In this document: positions 43,147 to 56,204 of the stretch, in pieces
How the letters are laid out: the number at the start of each line of letters is the position of its first letter
Position numbering within the stretch: position 1 is the first letter of the stretch
DNA from: Xenopus tropicalis
Taxonomy: Eukaryota; Chordata; Amphibia; Anura; Pipidae
NCBI RefSeq assembly: GCF_000004195.4
Contig: NC_030683.2
Location: forward strand, 66,514,764-66,578,763
DNA: 64,000 bases
Direction: 5' to 3'
Notes under the pieces: generated by a model
The model's database searches: none
Told to the model about the DNA's origin: nothing
Seen by the model: only the letters and a program-made list of their open reading frames with translations
Translations under genes and position numbers: made by a program

Positions 43147-45683
43147 ATAAAAGTAAAAATTACCTGTAAAATGTTGATAAAATGCATTAGTCATAGTAGG
43201 CAAAGTTACATTGTAGTTAAGGTGTTTTTTTGTTCTGTTAAAGAAACTTGTTTCCACTATGCTACAAATTCTCATAAAAAGCCACCTATGTTGCTAATTT
43301 CTTACAAACATGGTGGGGACTTTTCCAAAAATATCATACCATCTAGATATCCTGTCTCCCAGTTGTCAAAGCCAGAGAGTCTTCAAATCAGATTGACCAA
43401 AAGCTCTCTTTTTTATTCATTATGCACTGCCAGGGTCTCATGCATCATTGTTGTTTGTAAGGTACTACAAAATTTGTGTGTTAGATGTGGGGTACCAGAC
43501 AACATAGATGATGATCTAGGACTTGAGTTAGAAGGGCATCCTGCTACCTCTAAGGAAGCCACACCTGTGGGCACGGCTGCAAGAGGCACGTGTTTGGGTT
43601 ATAATGGTGGGGGGGGGCACTAGGCACATACCTTTTCTTTCCCCTAGCCGACTAAAGGAGCAGCAGCATTTTTCTTGCAGAACGTGCCAAGTATGGGGGA
43701 GTGCCAAGCCAGGGAGTGCTGCTGAGCTGTGGTGAGGGGGATTTTGAGGCCCAAAACAATGTTGTTCTAAATTGGGGGAGAGACACTCTAGGGCGGGGCC
43801 TGCCATGGCCGCCCTTGTTGCTTGTCGGTGTAAGTGGTGCTCTACACTTTTGTAAGTATTTAAATCTAAGAATCTAGACAACATTGGTTGACCTGCCCCC
43901 AACAGGGAAAAGCTGATAAGCATTGTATCTGCTACGTATTACGTTGTTTACTATTTATAGTTTCCAATTAATAAAAATGATTTGGAAACTGGTAATATGG
44001 TTTGTTTCCTTAACAAACATTACATTAAATAAAGAATATATTTATTTGTTAAATGTATTAAATTAGAAATAGTTTGCATATGTTACTAACTAATAATAAT
44101 AATGGTTGATAACCTTAAGTTTTTAAAACAGGTATTACCAAGTAATCAAATGAAACATTCAAAAAGTACATACAGTATTAATTCAAAAGAGTACAAGATT
44201 AGTAAAACTCATTTTTTTTCTATTTTCAAAGTTTCCTTATTGCTATTGAAATTACTATTGTTTAAAGTGTTATTAACCCCAATTAATCAAATAAATACTT
44301 TTTTTTAAGTTTTTAAAGTTTAGAAAATCAATGAGAGTTCCACACGAGAATCCTTAATCCTAGACATTTGTTGCTGTTAAATGTCAATTTTTTTTCAAGC
44401 AGTTGATATTGTAGACTGCAAACTCGTTTCAGTTTGTGTGACAATGTCCACTGGGTCTTGTCTTGCATTTGGTGCAGGCCTTCTAGTAATCTCATCTGCT
44501 ACATCGGCATTGTTGTCCTGTTTGTTCAGCTTTGGCCTATTAAACTGGCAATACAGCACATGTATTTGCAGACAACAAATTATTCAGGTATGTTATATAT
44601 TTATAACCATCATCTATAAGTATGTGAAATATAGGAAGGACAACTTGAAAAGGTTTTTTTTTAAAGCAGATTTATATTTTGTTTCCTGCAATAATGACAC
44701 TATATTTTGTTTCCCGCAGTAATGTCACTTGTCCTTGAGAGTATACACCAAAAAACACTTTTGTTAAAAAAGAGCAAAATAAATAGGACTTATGTTGAAA
44801 AATAAAATTGCATTCTCCTATTATTTTAATTTAGGAAGTCAACATTTTCATTTTAATAAAATGAAAAAAAATTTATAGTTGCAGTTTAAATTTTACGAGC
44901 TTTGTCATAGTTTTCCAGACACCTCTTACAGATGGCAGCCAGACAGACAGCCAAAGACAGATAGAAGGGCCCTTGAGTGACAGGTCCCACCAAGAAAAAC
45001 CTTCACAGAAGATGCAGCAGCACCACCATAGATGGGGAGTGGGAGTAGCCATAACTGGTGCAGAGAAGTCAATGCAAGCAAATTATAGAGGTGGATGAGG
45101 CAGCACTGGGAAGAGGACATTACATCTCTAAGGAGAAACAGCAACTCTCTTGGTAAGCAATGGGTGCTTGGAAATCCCTGCTATCTCCTCCTCTACAGGA
45201 ACCCAGTCCTCCTCTCCTCCATCCTCTCTGACACAGCCTCAGCCTTCCTTCTCCTTCAGCTTGCAGATCAGGCCTGCGCTTCCTCCCTTTCCTCAACAGA
45301 CACCTTTCACTCCTCCAGCAGACAATATAATGTCTGCTTGAGCAGGAATATCAGGGAAATAATGTTTCTCAGACATGTCTTGTCCCAGCTAACACAGTGC
45401 ATTGCCTGTTGGTTTAAGGGAGACATATTGGATAAATGGGAAAAAACCATTTAGGCATTTATGAATGATATATGGTGCTGGTTTCAATTTGGGCTAAAAA
45501 TTAATCCTATCTGTAAAAATGTCCCCTTTATTGGAGCTCCCTATAGATCCTATTGGTTCTCAGTCCGTGTTTAAGATGAAGGGTAGGCGTGTCCTAACAG
45601 TGCCTACCAGAAGCCCAGTAGGAGGGGGTGAGCCTTGCACTCACGCAATCAAAGACATGCTTCAGTTCCCTATCAGGTCAGGC
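43147..45683. other. Unassigned sequence, one exon-like stretch
   Basis: No repeats were paired here. At 45199-45340 a frame reads as Pro/Ser/Gln-rich sequence (SSTGTQSSSPPSSLTQPQ and RPALPPFPQQTPFTPPAD) after an acceptor-like CTCCTCCTCTACAG. It ends at a stop and has no donor site. I do not recognise a gene, and the composition alone is weak evidence. Confidence 0.3.
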
Positions 45684-46719
45684 CAGGGCCGCCATCAGGG
45701 GGTAAAAGGGGGGAGAGCCGTCCTGAGCCTGGACACTTCTCGCTTTAAAGGGGGCCCGGCCATGATATAGTATTTTTAGCCCAGGCCCCCTTTAAAAATT
45801 ACGGGTCCTATCATTGGTTCATTGGTGGTCAGCGGGTAATTTGATTGGTCGCGCCCCGTGTGTATGTGTGACGTCAGTACGCACGGGGCTCGACCTTACA
45901 AAAGTTAAGATGCAGTGGCGGGTGAGCCAGAGAATGCGGCGGGGACTGGAGCCTATGGGACGCAAGCTCAAGGCGCAGCAGGAAACCGGAGCAGGGGGAG
46001 AGCAAGATGAAGCTGGTTTACATGCGGGGGGGTTGGTGGATGCAGTTGAACGTGGGGGGAAGCAGGAGAATGCAGGTGGATGATGGGGGGGGGGAGCCAG
46101 AGGAAGCAGGTGGATGATGGGTGGGGGATCAGGAGAAGCAAGTGGACAGGGGGGGATCAGGAGAAAGTAGGTGGACTCTGGGGGTGGAATCAGAGCACAC
46201 GGGGGGGGGGGCAGAGGAAGCAGGTGGATAATGGGGGGGATCAGGAGAAAGTAGGTGGATGCTGGGAGAGGGGGGAGTTAGAGCATGCTGTAGGGGAGCT
46301 GGAGACAGCAGGTGGGGGGGAGGGGGGGATCAGGAGAAAGTATGTGGATGCTGGGGGGAGCCAGAGGGATCAGGAGAAAGTATGCGGATGCTGGGGGGGA
46401 GCCAGATGGATCAGGAGAAAGTATGTGGATGCTGGGGGGGAGCCAGAGGAAGAAGGTGGACGATGGAGGAGGATCAGGAGGAAGCATTTCCTCTAAGTGC
46501 CTGTACTGTATTAATAATAATAGTAATAAATGTGATTTAACAAATATCAAACTCATTTGTGTTCTGTGTAGTGCGTGCCATTTGTTTAAGAGACATTTTA
46601 TTGCATAGGCTGCTTGGAAACTGATGGGAGGGGTCACTGGGGGAGGGGCCATTGTGGGAAGAGGGGGGGGGCAGAAAATTTTGTTGTGAGGGGCCCAGTG
46701 ATTTCTGATGGCGGCCCTG
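45684..46719. mobile_element. hAT-type nonautonomous element with G-rich minisatellite
   Basis: 1,036 bp with perfect 15 bp inverted ends (CAGGGCCGCCATCAG and CTGATGGCGGCCCTG) and the 8 bp target duplication GGTCAGGC on both sides (45676-45683 and 46720-46727). The middle (about 46075-46490) is an irregular G-rich minisatellite. A promoter-like CpG segment lies near 45840-45990. No transposase; open frames inside come from the minisatellite. Confidence 0.9.
46075..46490 (+). repeat. G-rich minisatellite
   Basis: Irregular units of roughly 35-45 bp built from GATCAGGAGAAAGTA, GTGGATGCTGGGGGG and AGCCAGAGGA, with G runs up to about eleven. Confidence 0.8.
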
Positions 46720-46727
46720 GGTCAGGC

Positions 46728-48859
46728 TAGCTGCGGATTGATTCCTGTTTACTGAGAGCCGCAGGAGAATTGAGCCAGCAGGAAGTGGAACAGATGGGTG
46801 GGACTACTGGGGTTTCGGTGGAATTTCTCAATAAATCAGTTTGAAACAAAACTTTTTAAGCACAATTCTTCTATATTCAGAGGAGTATAATTCACTGGTA
46901 CATTCATAATTTTTATAGGATATGTCACCTTTAAAGGTGGCAAGTAATCAGTAGAAATGCCTCATCTACCCACTGCTCTCTACTGAAGTAGCTCAGTTGT
47001 GCCCCCTGGCAACATGCTCCAGCAGGTAATTGATGGCTGTCCATTGCTGCTCTACAAGCCACTCCACCGGCTTGTTAGTAGGTCACATGAGCAAGTGGGG
47101 TGTCAGGGGGTGTTGCTGCTGCATCCATGCCATTGAATGCTGGCAATAGGGGGCCTATGAAAGTGGCCATACACCCTGCATGCATTCTGAAGCCCTTCAC
47201 CACTAGGCTGAGCACGTGAAGAAGGTACATGGGTCAGACAACCTTGAAGGATGTGAAGGTCATCCAGCAGGTTGTGTCCATTGTAATCCATTGCTGGACC
47301 TGAGCCTGGAAGGTGACCAGGAGCTCAGGTCCAGTTTGACTCTTGCATTACATTGCAGCTCTGCCTGGCAGCAGCAGGGCTGCACTGAAGCTTAGCTGCA
47401 GTGATGGTTAGAGGGGGCTTGTAGGTAACTTTCTCTGGGGGGCGGCAGCTGGGGAGGAGGCCAAGGTGGTTGTAGTGAAGGCAGCCTCTCCCTGGGGTTT
47501 CCCTTAACCCCACTGAGAGGCACCTTCAGCCTCAGAGGAGCACCCATGTTTACACCCACCCTGGTGGTCAGCAGAGAGACCCAATTAATAGGCTGTAAAT
47601 ACTACCCATACCCATGCTTGCTGGTAAATATGTCTGTGCACCCTGCCACTGACAGCCTGATCAAACAATAGGACACATTATTTTGCACCTTCTAATAGAG
47701 GGCAGGGATGGCTGTCCTTACAGTGTAATGGAGGAATCTGGGAAATCTTCCAGTTAGGGTTTGTGAAAGCCATAAACTGGTGGAATGGCGCTGCATCAAT
47801 CAGCTAATAGCTTAGAAAACATGATTGTCCTGTGTTCTGCCACTTTGGTGCTGCTTCCATATCATCCTGTGAGGAATTTAATACGAGAACATAAAGCTGT
47901 AGTTCCTATATGAGTCCCTGGCTGCCCCCAACATATCCTCTGATGGCAAAGGTTCCACATCACAACTGACTGGTCAACTGACAGCCCCCCAAAGAATGCC
48001 CACACTGCCAAAGTGTGGGACACTACTTTCTGCCTTGTTATGCAGAATTGGATCGGCAGTCGGCCTGGAAAAAGCGAAAGTGAGCGTTTTCCAGGCTGAC
48101 CGCTGATCCACACCACTTTGTGTGCACACATTCTGGCTGTTGCCATAGGTTTTCATACTGCGGCAAACTGAAGCGGATCTGATTCTCTCAGCCGCAGGGC
48201 TGAGAGAATTGGATATACGCTTTGTTTTCCCTCACCCTAAAGGACACAAAGCAGTGCTGGAGGAATATGTTAATAATGATGTCTGATGGCTGCAACATTT
48301 AACCGTTGTTGTTATTACACATTTCTTCTACTTTAAGGTGAAATGTATCTAAATAGATTGATTACAGAAAAGGGGCATATTTTTGTTTATAGTATTACCT
48401 TTAAACCTATCCCTTTGATTAATGATTGGTTGCTATTGGTCCCTAGCAATGCAGTGTACTTTTTAAAGATGCCAAACTAAATTTGGAATTCAGTCCTTTT
48501 AAAACATAACACCTTTAAAACCCATTTGTAAAACGTTTAGTCATTTAGTTTAGATGTGCATTGGATAACTACTTACAAACCAGTATAGTCTGTTTCAGAC
48601 TGGATTCGAAATCATGTGGGGTTACAGCCACCTCACCTGTTTAAAATAGGACACATACATATAAATAAATATTGCATGGATGAACTATACAATCTGCAGT
48701 ATGCATTATAAATAAAGACTTGTTTCCTTTTTTCTTAGCTTTAAATTGGCTTTAAAGTGCAAAATTATAGATCAAAGTTTTTTTTTGGTATTATAACAGG
48801 AATTGTAAAAAAGGTTGCCCTCTTAGCAGAACTGCCTTCCCCTTAATCAGCTAGTACAA
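46728..48859. other. Unassigned sequence with a GC-richer block
   Basis: No gene was recognised. About 48030-48240 is GC-richer with small hairpins (CTCTCAGCCG and CGGCTGAGAG-like arms near 48183-48207) and may be an unpaired repeat. Confidence 0.35.
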
Positions 48860-48915
48860 AAGGTTGAATTTGATAGATGTGTCTTTTTTTAACGTTATCT
48901 TCTATGTTACTATTA
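48860..48915 (+). repeat. CR1 3' end fragment
   Basis: GGTTGAATTTGATAGATGTG, a T-rich run and TCTATGTTACTATTATTAC correspond to the 3' terminus and octamer tail of CR1, on the plus strand. Confidence 0.6.
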
Positions 48916-50160
48916 TTACTTTATATGAATAGATCAAAAAATCAACTCTTTTTTATTGTCTTATTTATTATGTATGAGTTCTAATGACTATAATTAAGTG
49001 AGCTGTAAGTGACGTATAGAAAGGCAACATATTCAAATTGCAAGTTACCTTTCTAACTTTTTATTATATAATTGTATTTATCATTTCAAGGAAATATGCC
49101 TTGTTTTTTTTTTTTTTACATGCTTCTTGCTCTTTCTGTGTTTAAACCACATACTGTATGCATTTTATTAAGGCCTATAAATATAAACATACAATACTTA
49201 TGCATCTGCCTACACATTTACACAGGGCTATGGTTGGATGCAAGTCAATATGGACCAGGTACAAAGTACAGTATCTTTTAGCTGTGTGATTCAGCTGGTC
49301 CCTCTGTTCCCCTGCCAGTCATTGGTGTTGAGCAATGGCATAGCTACCATACAACAGACCCTGTGGAGGGGGAAGGGGGGCAGGTGGAGCATACAAGGTA
49401 CAGCACTTTTTTTTGTCTTCTCAGCCTCAGGCTGGGTTTATTCTGGGCTGAGAAAAGGGTGGTTTAGGGCAGGTCGAGGTCAGAAAATTCCCAGTCCCAG
49501 TCATATATGAAAAAAAAATATATATATCACAAACCATATAAAATATATAAATACCTGAAAAGTTGATAATATTTCAGTTTACAAGTTATAAAGTTTTAAG
49601 GGGAATGTAATAAAAATTGCAACTGATTTGCGCTGCTTGCAATATAATACTGTTTACTAAACATTTATTACATTGTGAATGTTTAAGACATGCTTGAAGA
49701 TGGCGTAAATGTTAGTGCAAAAATTCCTTTTTATTTCAAGTTTTATTACATATACTGCATACTTGCACACACTAAAGGCATGAAAGGCAAAGGATTTGCA
49801 AAACGTATTTTACATACGTACAAAGGCTTTTTCGTACAAAGGCTAAATTGTTAGCACTGCAACTTTTTAGTCCTTTGCAGCCATATTTTCCATTAGGGAC
49901 CTATATTACTTTCCCCATTAAGATGTTAGTGAGGACCTAGAAAAAAACTATTACTGTATCTTGTTCAGTATGGAAAAGTGTTTTGTATGTAATCTATGTA
50001 TGTATGTATGTATTTTGTATGTAAGACTTAACAAAATATTGAACCTTTCCAGCACTTATGTGGTTTAAATGTGTTGCTACTGGCCAGTGTTCTGCTGTAT
50101 GATAGTCTCCCTCACAAAAAAAGTTAGAGACTGCCAGTGGACAAGCATGGGGCAGAGGGA
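48916..50160. other. AT-rich sequence, nothing recognised
   Basis: Includes a short (TGTA)n run near 49996-50012. No other supported feature. Confidence 0.4.
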
Positions 50161-50469
50161 GGGAGTGGAGTGCTGGGTAGGAGGGTTTACATGTGTACAT
50201 GGTGATGGTATACAGCGGGGCCCCCATGAAAATGTTTTGTGGGTTTGACAAAAAAAACATACATCTACAGAGGGACAGCTGTCAGACTGGTGACTAATAT
50301 TACTATAATACAAAAGAGCCATGAATATCTTAATAATTGGTGGAGTGGAGTGCAGGGTGGGAGGGTTTATATCTGTACATGGTAATGTACGCACTGGGGC
50401 CCCCCTGAAGATTTTTTGTGGGGCTAGAGACATCTGTCGGACTGGTGACTAATATTACTATAATACAAA
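50161..50469. repeat. Two-copy tandem duplication of about 150 bp
   Basis: Copy 1 (50161-50314) and copy 2 (50341-50469) share GGAGTGGAGTGC, GGAGGGTTTA, GGGGCCCCC, GTCAGACTGGTGACTAATAT and TACTATAATACAAA. Divergence is moderate, so the duplication is not recent. Confidence 0.7.
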
Positions 50470-51017
50470 TGAAAAAAGGCAGTAAGTGTGTAAGCTGCAA
50501 AAGAAAGGCAAAAAGTTATATGAAAAAAGTATAAATGATTTTCTCATATCTCAAACCTCAGTCCAGGTCACAGGCAAAAGCCAATCCAATATCAAATAAG
50601 ATGAGACAAAAATTTAAAAAAAATCAAAATTCACAACAGTAGCAAAATAAAATTAAAATTTATCAAAATTTACCCGACGCATTTCGTGCTTGAAGGGCAC
50701 TTACTCATAGGCTAAAGGTCAGATCCCATCTACAAAGTTTTATAGAGTGTGAGACCAATCACAAGATAAATACAACAACCAATGCAAATAGATCTAAAAA
50801 GTGTAGCAAGTGAAAAACAATCAAAAACAAAGTGAACAAATGTGCTGACCTTTGCAATAAAGAGGGAGAGAAAAAAATACATACAAAAAGTACAGAAAAA
50901 AACTAAAAGTTACCGGTACAAATGTTGTTCCCCAAAAATACACATATTCAAGTATTACAAAATGCCCCTACATAGAGAAAATATATAAGAATAACATATT
51001 GATATCAGTGTTTCATT
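50470..51017. other. Unassigned, repeat-like phrase near 50670
   Basis: Contains CCGACGCATTTCGTGCTTGA and AGGGCACTTACTCATAGGC, which read like a dispersed frog repeat, but the ends could not be found. Confidence 0.3.
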
Positions 51018-51500
51018 ATGTAACGGACTGGAGGAGCCTGCAAACTGCCAGGAGTACCTTTTAGGTGTAGAAGGAGCAGGAGCCCTGCCGACCCCGGTGT
51101 TCACCAACACCCTTTTGGGGCCCTGGACTTTCTGCGTCGAAGCAGACAGGGATCCTACACATGGTCAAGGTATTCCAGTGAACACGGTACAGAAAGGGAT
51201 CAGGCGGAGGCAAAGTCAAGTCAGGCAAAAGTCGGTGGCAGGCAGCAGAGATTCGGGAGTCAATATTCAGGCAAAAAGTCAAAAACCAGTTAATCAATCA
51301 ATACAGAGCTTAGCAAGGAACTTAGGAACACAGAACCAGCTTGGGCAATTCAAAACAAACAAAGAACCCCTTTTGAAATTCAAAAGTGACGTTACTGCGC
51401 ATCCGGGCACGCGCCCAGGGACAGTGCACACTGGGTCGTGCTGAAGAAGGACATGCCGGGGAGCGTGCCTATATGGAGGAGCCCAGGGACTCCTTACACT
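51018..51500. repeat. Possible GC-richer insertion with weak inverted ends
   Basis: Starts TGTAACGGACTGGAGGAGCC and ends GGAGCCCAGGGACTCCTTAC, an imperfect inverted pair. It is GC-richer than its flanks. No target duplication was identified, so the element type is unknown. Confidence 0.35.
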
Positions 51501-52960
51501 TTAGTAGGACTGAGGCACTAAATTGAGATTATATTCTGGCTATATATGAAATATGAGCCAGATTTAAAGAGAAAGGAAAGAAAAAATTATATTATATACA
51601 TAAAGGCATAAACATTTTTTTATATTATATACAGAAAGCCACAAAAAGGGAACAGAGTTATGATTACTCAAAAAAACAAGTAATGCCATAATAATACAAA
51701 TTAGACATGAAAATCCTTATTGATGTAATTTTTGCCACATGACTCACCAAAATCTATTATATTATAATGATATATTTACTGTAATTTATTGTACTGAAAT
51801 AAAATACCTTCTTTTGTAGCATATGAAGATATTAGAAGTTAACTTGGAGTTCCATGACCTGTAAAAAAGCACCTGACTTTCAGCCTTGTGCCTTCATGTG
51901 CTAACAGATAAATATCCTTATATTTTACAAAAAGGGGTATTATTCGCTATATATATGAGTTACTACAAAGGACATGTAGCTACTAGCTAATTCATGGGAC
52001 TAAAACAGAGGGGCTTGTTGTGGGACTGGGGTCAATTTATGGGGCTGAGATTGATGACAGATGTGGGGATGGGCATTAAATTACTAGATTACTGTGGCGC
52101 TGTTCATTTTAGTGAGGGTCTAGGGAGATGGGCAGCAGTAAGCAGAGCTCAAGGCAACTACCTCTTGTACTCCCACCTTTTTCCACTTGCCCCCCTTGTT
52201 CACCCATCTACTGCTCGCTCTAAACAGTCCTTCTGCTTGCTATCCAGCCACCTGCTCACTCACCCATGAGCACATTTTTTTGCCACAATTCCACCCCCTA
52301 GTTGTTCTCTGGGAGCTTAGTATAGAGCAGTCTTTAGAGGTTAATTCACTGGGCTATGATATGGTAAGCTATGACAATGGTCAATAGTTTATGGAGCTGA
52401 CACACAGGATAAGATATGGTATTGGGAACTATTACTGGAGCTGAAGGTAGAGGGGTAATAGTAAGCAATGTTATTAGGGTTTCTTCCTGGATAATGGGAC
52501 AGAAAGTAAGGCTCTGCAAGGAGAAAAATTCAAGCAACAATAAAAGGACTACTAATAGGGGCTTAACTGCTTTTTTTGGTTCGGGTTTTTAAACTGTGAT
52601 AACTAATTTTGTTGCAGAAAAAAGAGATTTTTTTTCACTATTTATTTTACCAAAAAACAACAAAAGGACAAATCCAAAAGCAAAATTATTCCAGCTAAAA
52701 CCTGTTGAGATCATGTAAAAGTCAATGGCAGGTGTCCCTTTTACAAGTGGAAGATCTTTCTTTGCTTTGTGGTTTTAGAGGTTTAGTGTTGACACTGGCT
52801 TTTGTGCAACAAGGAGAAAAACTTGTGGTTTTCCTGCAAGAAACTGAGAAAACACAAAAAATCTGAATACTAATAAATCCCCCCTAAGTGAAGTTAATTC
52901 AGATATTATCCTCTTGGCTTATCCCCAATTTTAAAAAAATTGACATGACCAGAATGGCTA

Positions 52961-52965
<5 letters not shown>
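51501..52965. other. AT-rich sequence, nothing recognised
   Basis: No supported features. Confidence 0.4.

Positions 52966-53000
<35 letters not shown>
52966..53000. repeat. (TA)n microsatellite
   Basis: About 17 uninterrupted TA units. Confidence 0.92.
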
Positions 53001-53002
<2 letters not shown>

Positions 53003-53269
53003 TTCCGATTACACATAAAGATGAACAAATATTACATAGATTACTACAGAACAGTATACACAACACTGTAACTATTAAATTAGCTTTAGTCCACCTCATT
53101 ACACATTCTCACAGAGTGTGCCTTTTATTTGGGTTAATCACCCAATACAAACATAAAGTAGTTGTCCCTGTTTGGTCTGTTTAGTTTAAAAATAACAAAA
53201 ACATAGATTTTTTATGTTAAAAAATAGGCAAAAGGATGTTCAGCATAAGCCCTTTCTTTTGTATTATTG

Positions 53270-54265
53270 TTAAAGGAATACTGTCATGGGAAAACATGTT
53301 TTTTTCAAAATGCATCAGTTAATAGAGCTTCTCCAGCAGAATCCTGCACTAAAATCTGTTTTTCAAAAACACAAACATATTTTTCTTATATTTAAAAGGG
53401 AACTTTCACTCTAAGAAATAATTCAAAATTCTTTTCTATTGTGTTTGTTAAGCTAAATAAACTCCACTTACACTATATAAGTAATATAAATCTTGTTTCC
53501 TTCAGTCCTGGAATTACACAGCAAATAGGCAGCAGCCATTTTGTGGACACCGTTATGAAGGCAAGCTTTGTATCACCCCAAAATCTTGTGTATGTGCCAG
53601 AATGGGGGACCAGATGCCCAGGCCCATGCACTGGCTACACAATTAGATGGTTAGGAGGGAGGGGAAAAGTGATGGCTGAATTGAAAGTTGTAGCACTTGT
53701 ATATGATTGATGTATATAATGGGTTTGGATGTGTATAGAAATGAATTTGGGTTTCTTGTTTTAATTTGAAAAGTACTTTTATTATACAGCTTTTTATGTC
53801 TGGGTGGCAAGTCCACTTTAATTTTGAAATTTCACATGAAGCTAGCCATATTCTTCATTTCCCAGGATGCCACAGCCATGTGACCTGTGCTCTAATAAAC
53901 TTCAGTCACACTTTACTGCTGCACTGCCAGCAGCCGATCAGCAGAACAATGGGAGAGTAGCAAGATAGCAGCACCCAGTAGATATCAGAATAGCACTCAA
54001 TAGTAAGAAATCCAAGTCCAGCTTGCGACTCCTCCAGTTACATGGGAGTAGGAGAACAATAGGTTATGTAAAAGCAGTTCTAATGTGTAGCGTTGGCTCT
54101 TTCTGAGAGTTCAGACTCAGGCACAATGTACTGAGATGGCTGCCTACACACCAATATTACAACTAAAAAGAATATAATTTTAAATGGTAGAGTGAATTAT
54201 TTGCTATGTAAACAGTGTCATTTAGAAATAAAAAGTACACCATACAAATGACAGTATCCCTTTAA
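53270..54265. mobile_element. TTAA-type MITE interrupted by another MITE
   Basis: The ends TTAAAGGAATACTGTCAT and ATGACAGTATCCCTTTAA are inverted with one mismatch and sit at TTAA sites. The body is split by a second TTAA-type element at 53392-53821. Without it the host is about 570 bp. No coding capacity. Confidence 0.8.
53392..53821. mobile_element. TTAA-type MITE (T2-like), copy 2, nested
   Basis: Starts TTAAAAGGGAACTTTCACTC and ends GCAAGTCCACTTTAA. It matches 8847-9334 through most of its length. It lies inside the MITE 53270-54265, so it inserted later. Confidence 0.8.
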
Positions 54266-54904
54266 ATGTTCACCCTTCGACAAAAGTCTGAAGAGCCCTT
54301 GTGGGAAACATTTTTGGGAATCATTTTTATTATTTTACATGTTGGTTTTGAAGCTACAGACCATATAAGCTGTGGATCATTGCTGCTAACACTGTCTGTG
54401 CTCTGCTCCCTCTTTGCAAGAGATCGCTGACACCAGCTTGCAGACTGCCCAAATATAAAGTTCACAATGAAATGGTAAGTGAAAGCCCTGGAGCTATAAG
54501 TGCAGGGGCTGCATGACAAGGGATCCGAATGACCAGCAGCCAGATTACACTGGTAGAATCAGGTGCAACCGGGATTAGGTGAGAAGGAAAGAGTTAACGC
54601 AAGAGAAAGCTGGGCTGGGGGGGGCCGAGAAAGAGAGACACGATGTCAGGAAAAGAAGCACTCACTTCCATATCTCTGAGCAGGTAGAAACACCACGCCC
54701 ACCCTCCCTCTTTTTGCATATTTTGCATAAATGTTAGGAGTTTTCTTCTTTATGTTTTCATATTATTTCTTAATAACTGAATGTGGATGTTTACCTGAAT
54801 GCATTGTTATAGTGTGGTTTCTGTATCTTTATACAGTATAAATGTGAGAGTCAGCATTGTATTAATTCATGATAATTACGATTGCTTGTTCCAGGTAATG
54901 TCCG
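54266..54904. other. Sequence with no recognised feature
   Basis: No supported features. Confidence 0.4.
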
Positions 54905-55000
54905 ATAACCATTAAGGTCAGGAAGGAATTTTTTCCCTCTTGAGGCATAATTGGCACTAGCTTCAGGTTGTTTTTTTTGCCTTCCTCTGGATTAAAACAG
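54905..55000 (+). repeat. CR1 3' UTR fragment
   Basis: GTCAGGAAGGAATTTTTTCC, then a gap and TTTTTTGCCTTCCTCTGGAT, in the order seen (inverted) at about 17850-17930 of the CR1 element. Confidence 0.65.
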
Positions 55001-55612
55001 TGGATATATGATAATTTATTTTACCTGTACTGTACAGGGGGAGAAAGGTGGTTCTCTCCTGTAACTGATAGATACAGATGCTACTACTTTTGCTAGGTGA
55101 CAGCCTGCTTGGATTTTCCATTGAGACACCGCAGATTCAGGACTGGACTGGTAACAGGGCTGCTGAAGTTCTCTCATGGTGGGAGATGCAGCTCCTGCGG
55201 GTAGCAAAGTTTGGGGCCATCCTCTCTGTAGGTAGAGGCAGCCTAATACTCAGTGGTGGATATAATGACATAGTGCTGCTCTCAAATGGCAACTATGGAA
55301 GTAAAATTCCAGTCTTCAGTGAGAAACAGCAGAGCATAGTAGTGATCTCTTATGGAATCCTGGCTTTAAAATATTGCCCTGGGTTAAATGGCACGATGAT
55401 AAAATGTGAATAAATGCTGTGGCCATTTTATCCCATCTGTCTCCTAGTGTTTCATTAACGTAGGTAACAAGGGGGTTCAGTGGGTTGGCTAATTAATTCC
55501 CTTATGGTAGCATCACTGGTAAGCAAATTAACTTAAGTCACCAACCACCACTACGGTTGCCAGCTTCTCAGGGACATTCATCACTTAGGCAAAATTGGTA
55601 CCAAATCATTTG
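55001..55612. other. Sequence with no recognised feature
   Basis: The open frame at 55078-55413 has no recognisable domain and no supporting context. Confidence 0.4.
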
Positions 55613-55797
55613 GGCTAAACTCCACAGGAGATTTTGTAGGATGGTGTCTGATCAACAAAACCTATGGAGATTAGATTTTGTAGAACCCTACAAAATCTTG
55701 TGCTGTTGCATTCTGTTGCGTGCTGTTGCATGACAAGATCAGATAAAATCTGACCCACAATATCTGATGAAAATCTCCCATGGAGTTTTGCATTGTG
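55613..55797. repeat. MITE of the AGGGCTAAACTCCAC family
   Basis: Left GGGCTAAACTCCACAGGAG and right CTCCCATGGAGTTTTGC are inverted ends; a hairpin around TTTTGTAGAACCCTACAAAA lies inside. Confidence 0.6.
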
Positions 55798-55918
55798 AGC
55801 CAATTTATGTTTCACTCCCTAACACAGAGCTTTATACAAGCACCAAGTAGGAGTCAGATTTTAACTGACAGCTCTAATACAACATTGGTATGTGCTTCCT
55901 TTGCCTAGAAATATGTAT

Positions 55919-56204
55919 TAGGGATGAACTCCACGGGAGATTTTGTGAGTCAGATTTTATATGCACTTGTCACAACACCATGTAACAGCACTACATTTTG
56001 TAGGGTCCCACAAAATCTGATCTCCATAGGCTGTAATGTCAAGTCAGATCAGATAAATTCGGATGGTGTGTTTTGTTCCTGCATCTACAGCCAACAGTCA
56101 GTCTATTTCAATGAGAAAAAAAGTCTTTCAGACACCATTAGATTTTTGTATTAGTTTCATTATATTTTAACCATCCTATAAAATCTCCTGTGAAGTTTAG
56201 CCCT
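55919..56204. repeat. MITE of the AGGGCTAAACTCCAC family
   Basis: Left AGGGATGAACTCCACGGGAG and right CTCCTGTGAAGTTTAGCCCT are inverted ends. It lies about 120 bp from the copy at 55613-55797. Confidence 0.65.

Noticed and set aside
46080..46652. Gly/Arg-rich open frames of up to 138 codons
   Set aside because: They are products of the G-rich minisatellite inside the hAT element.
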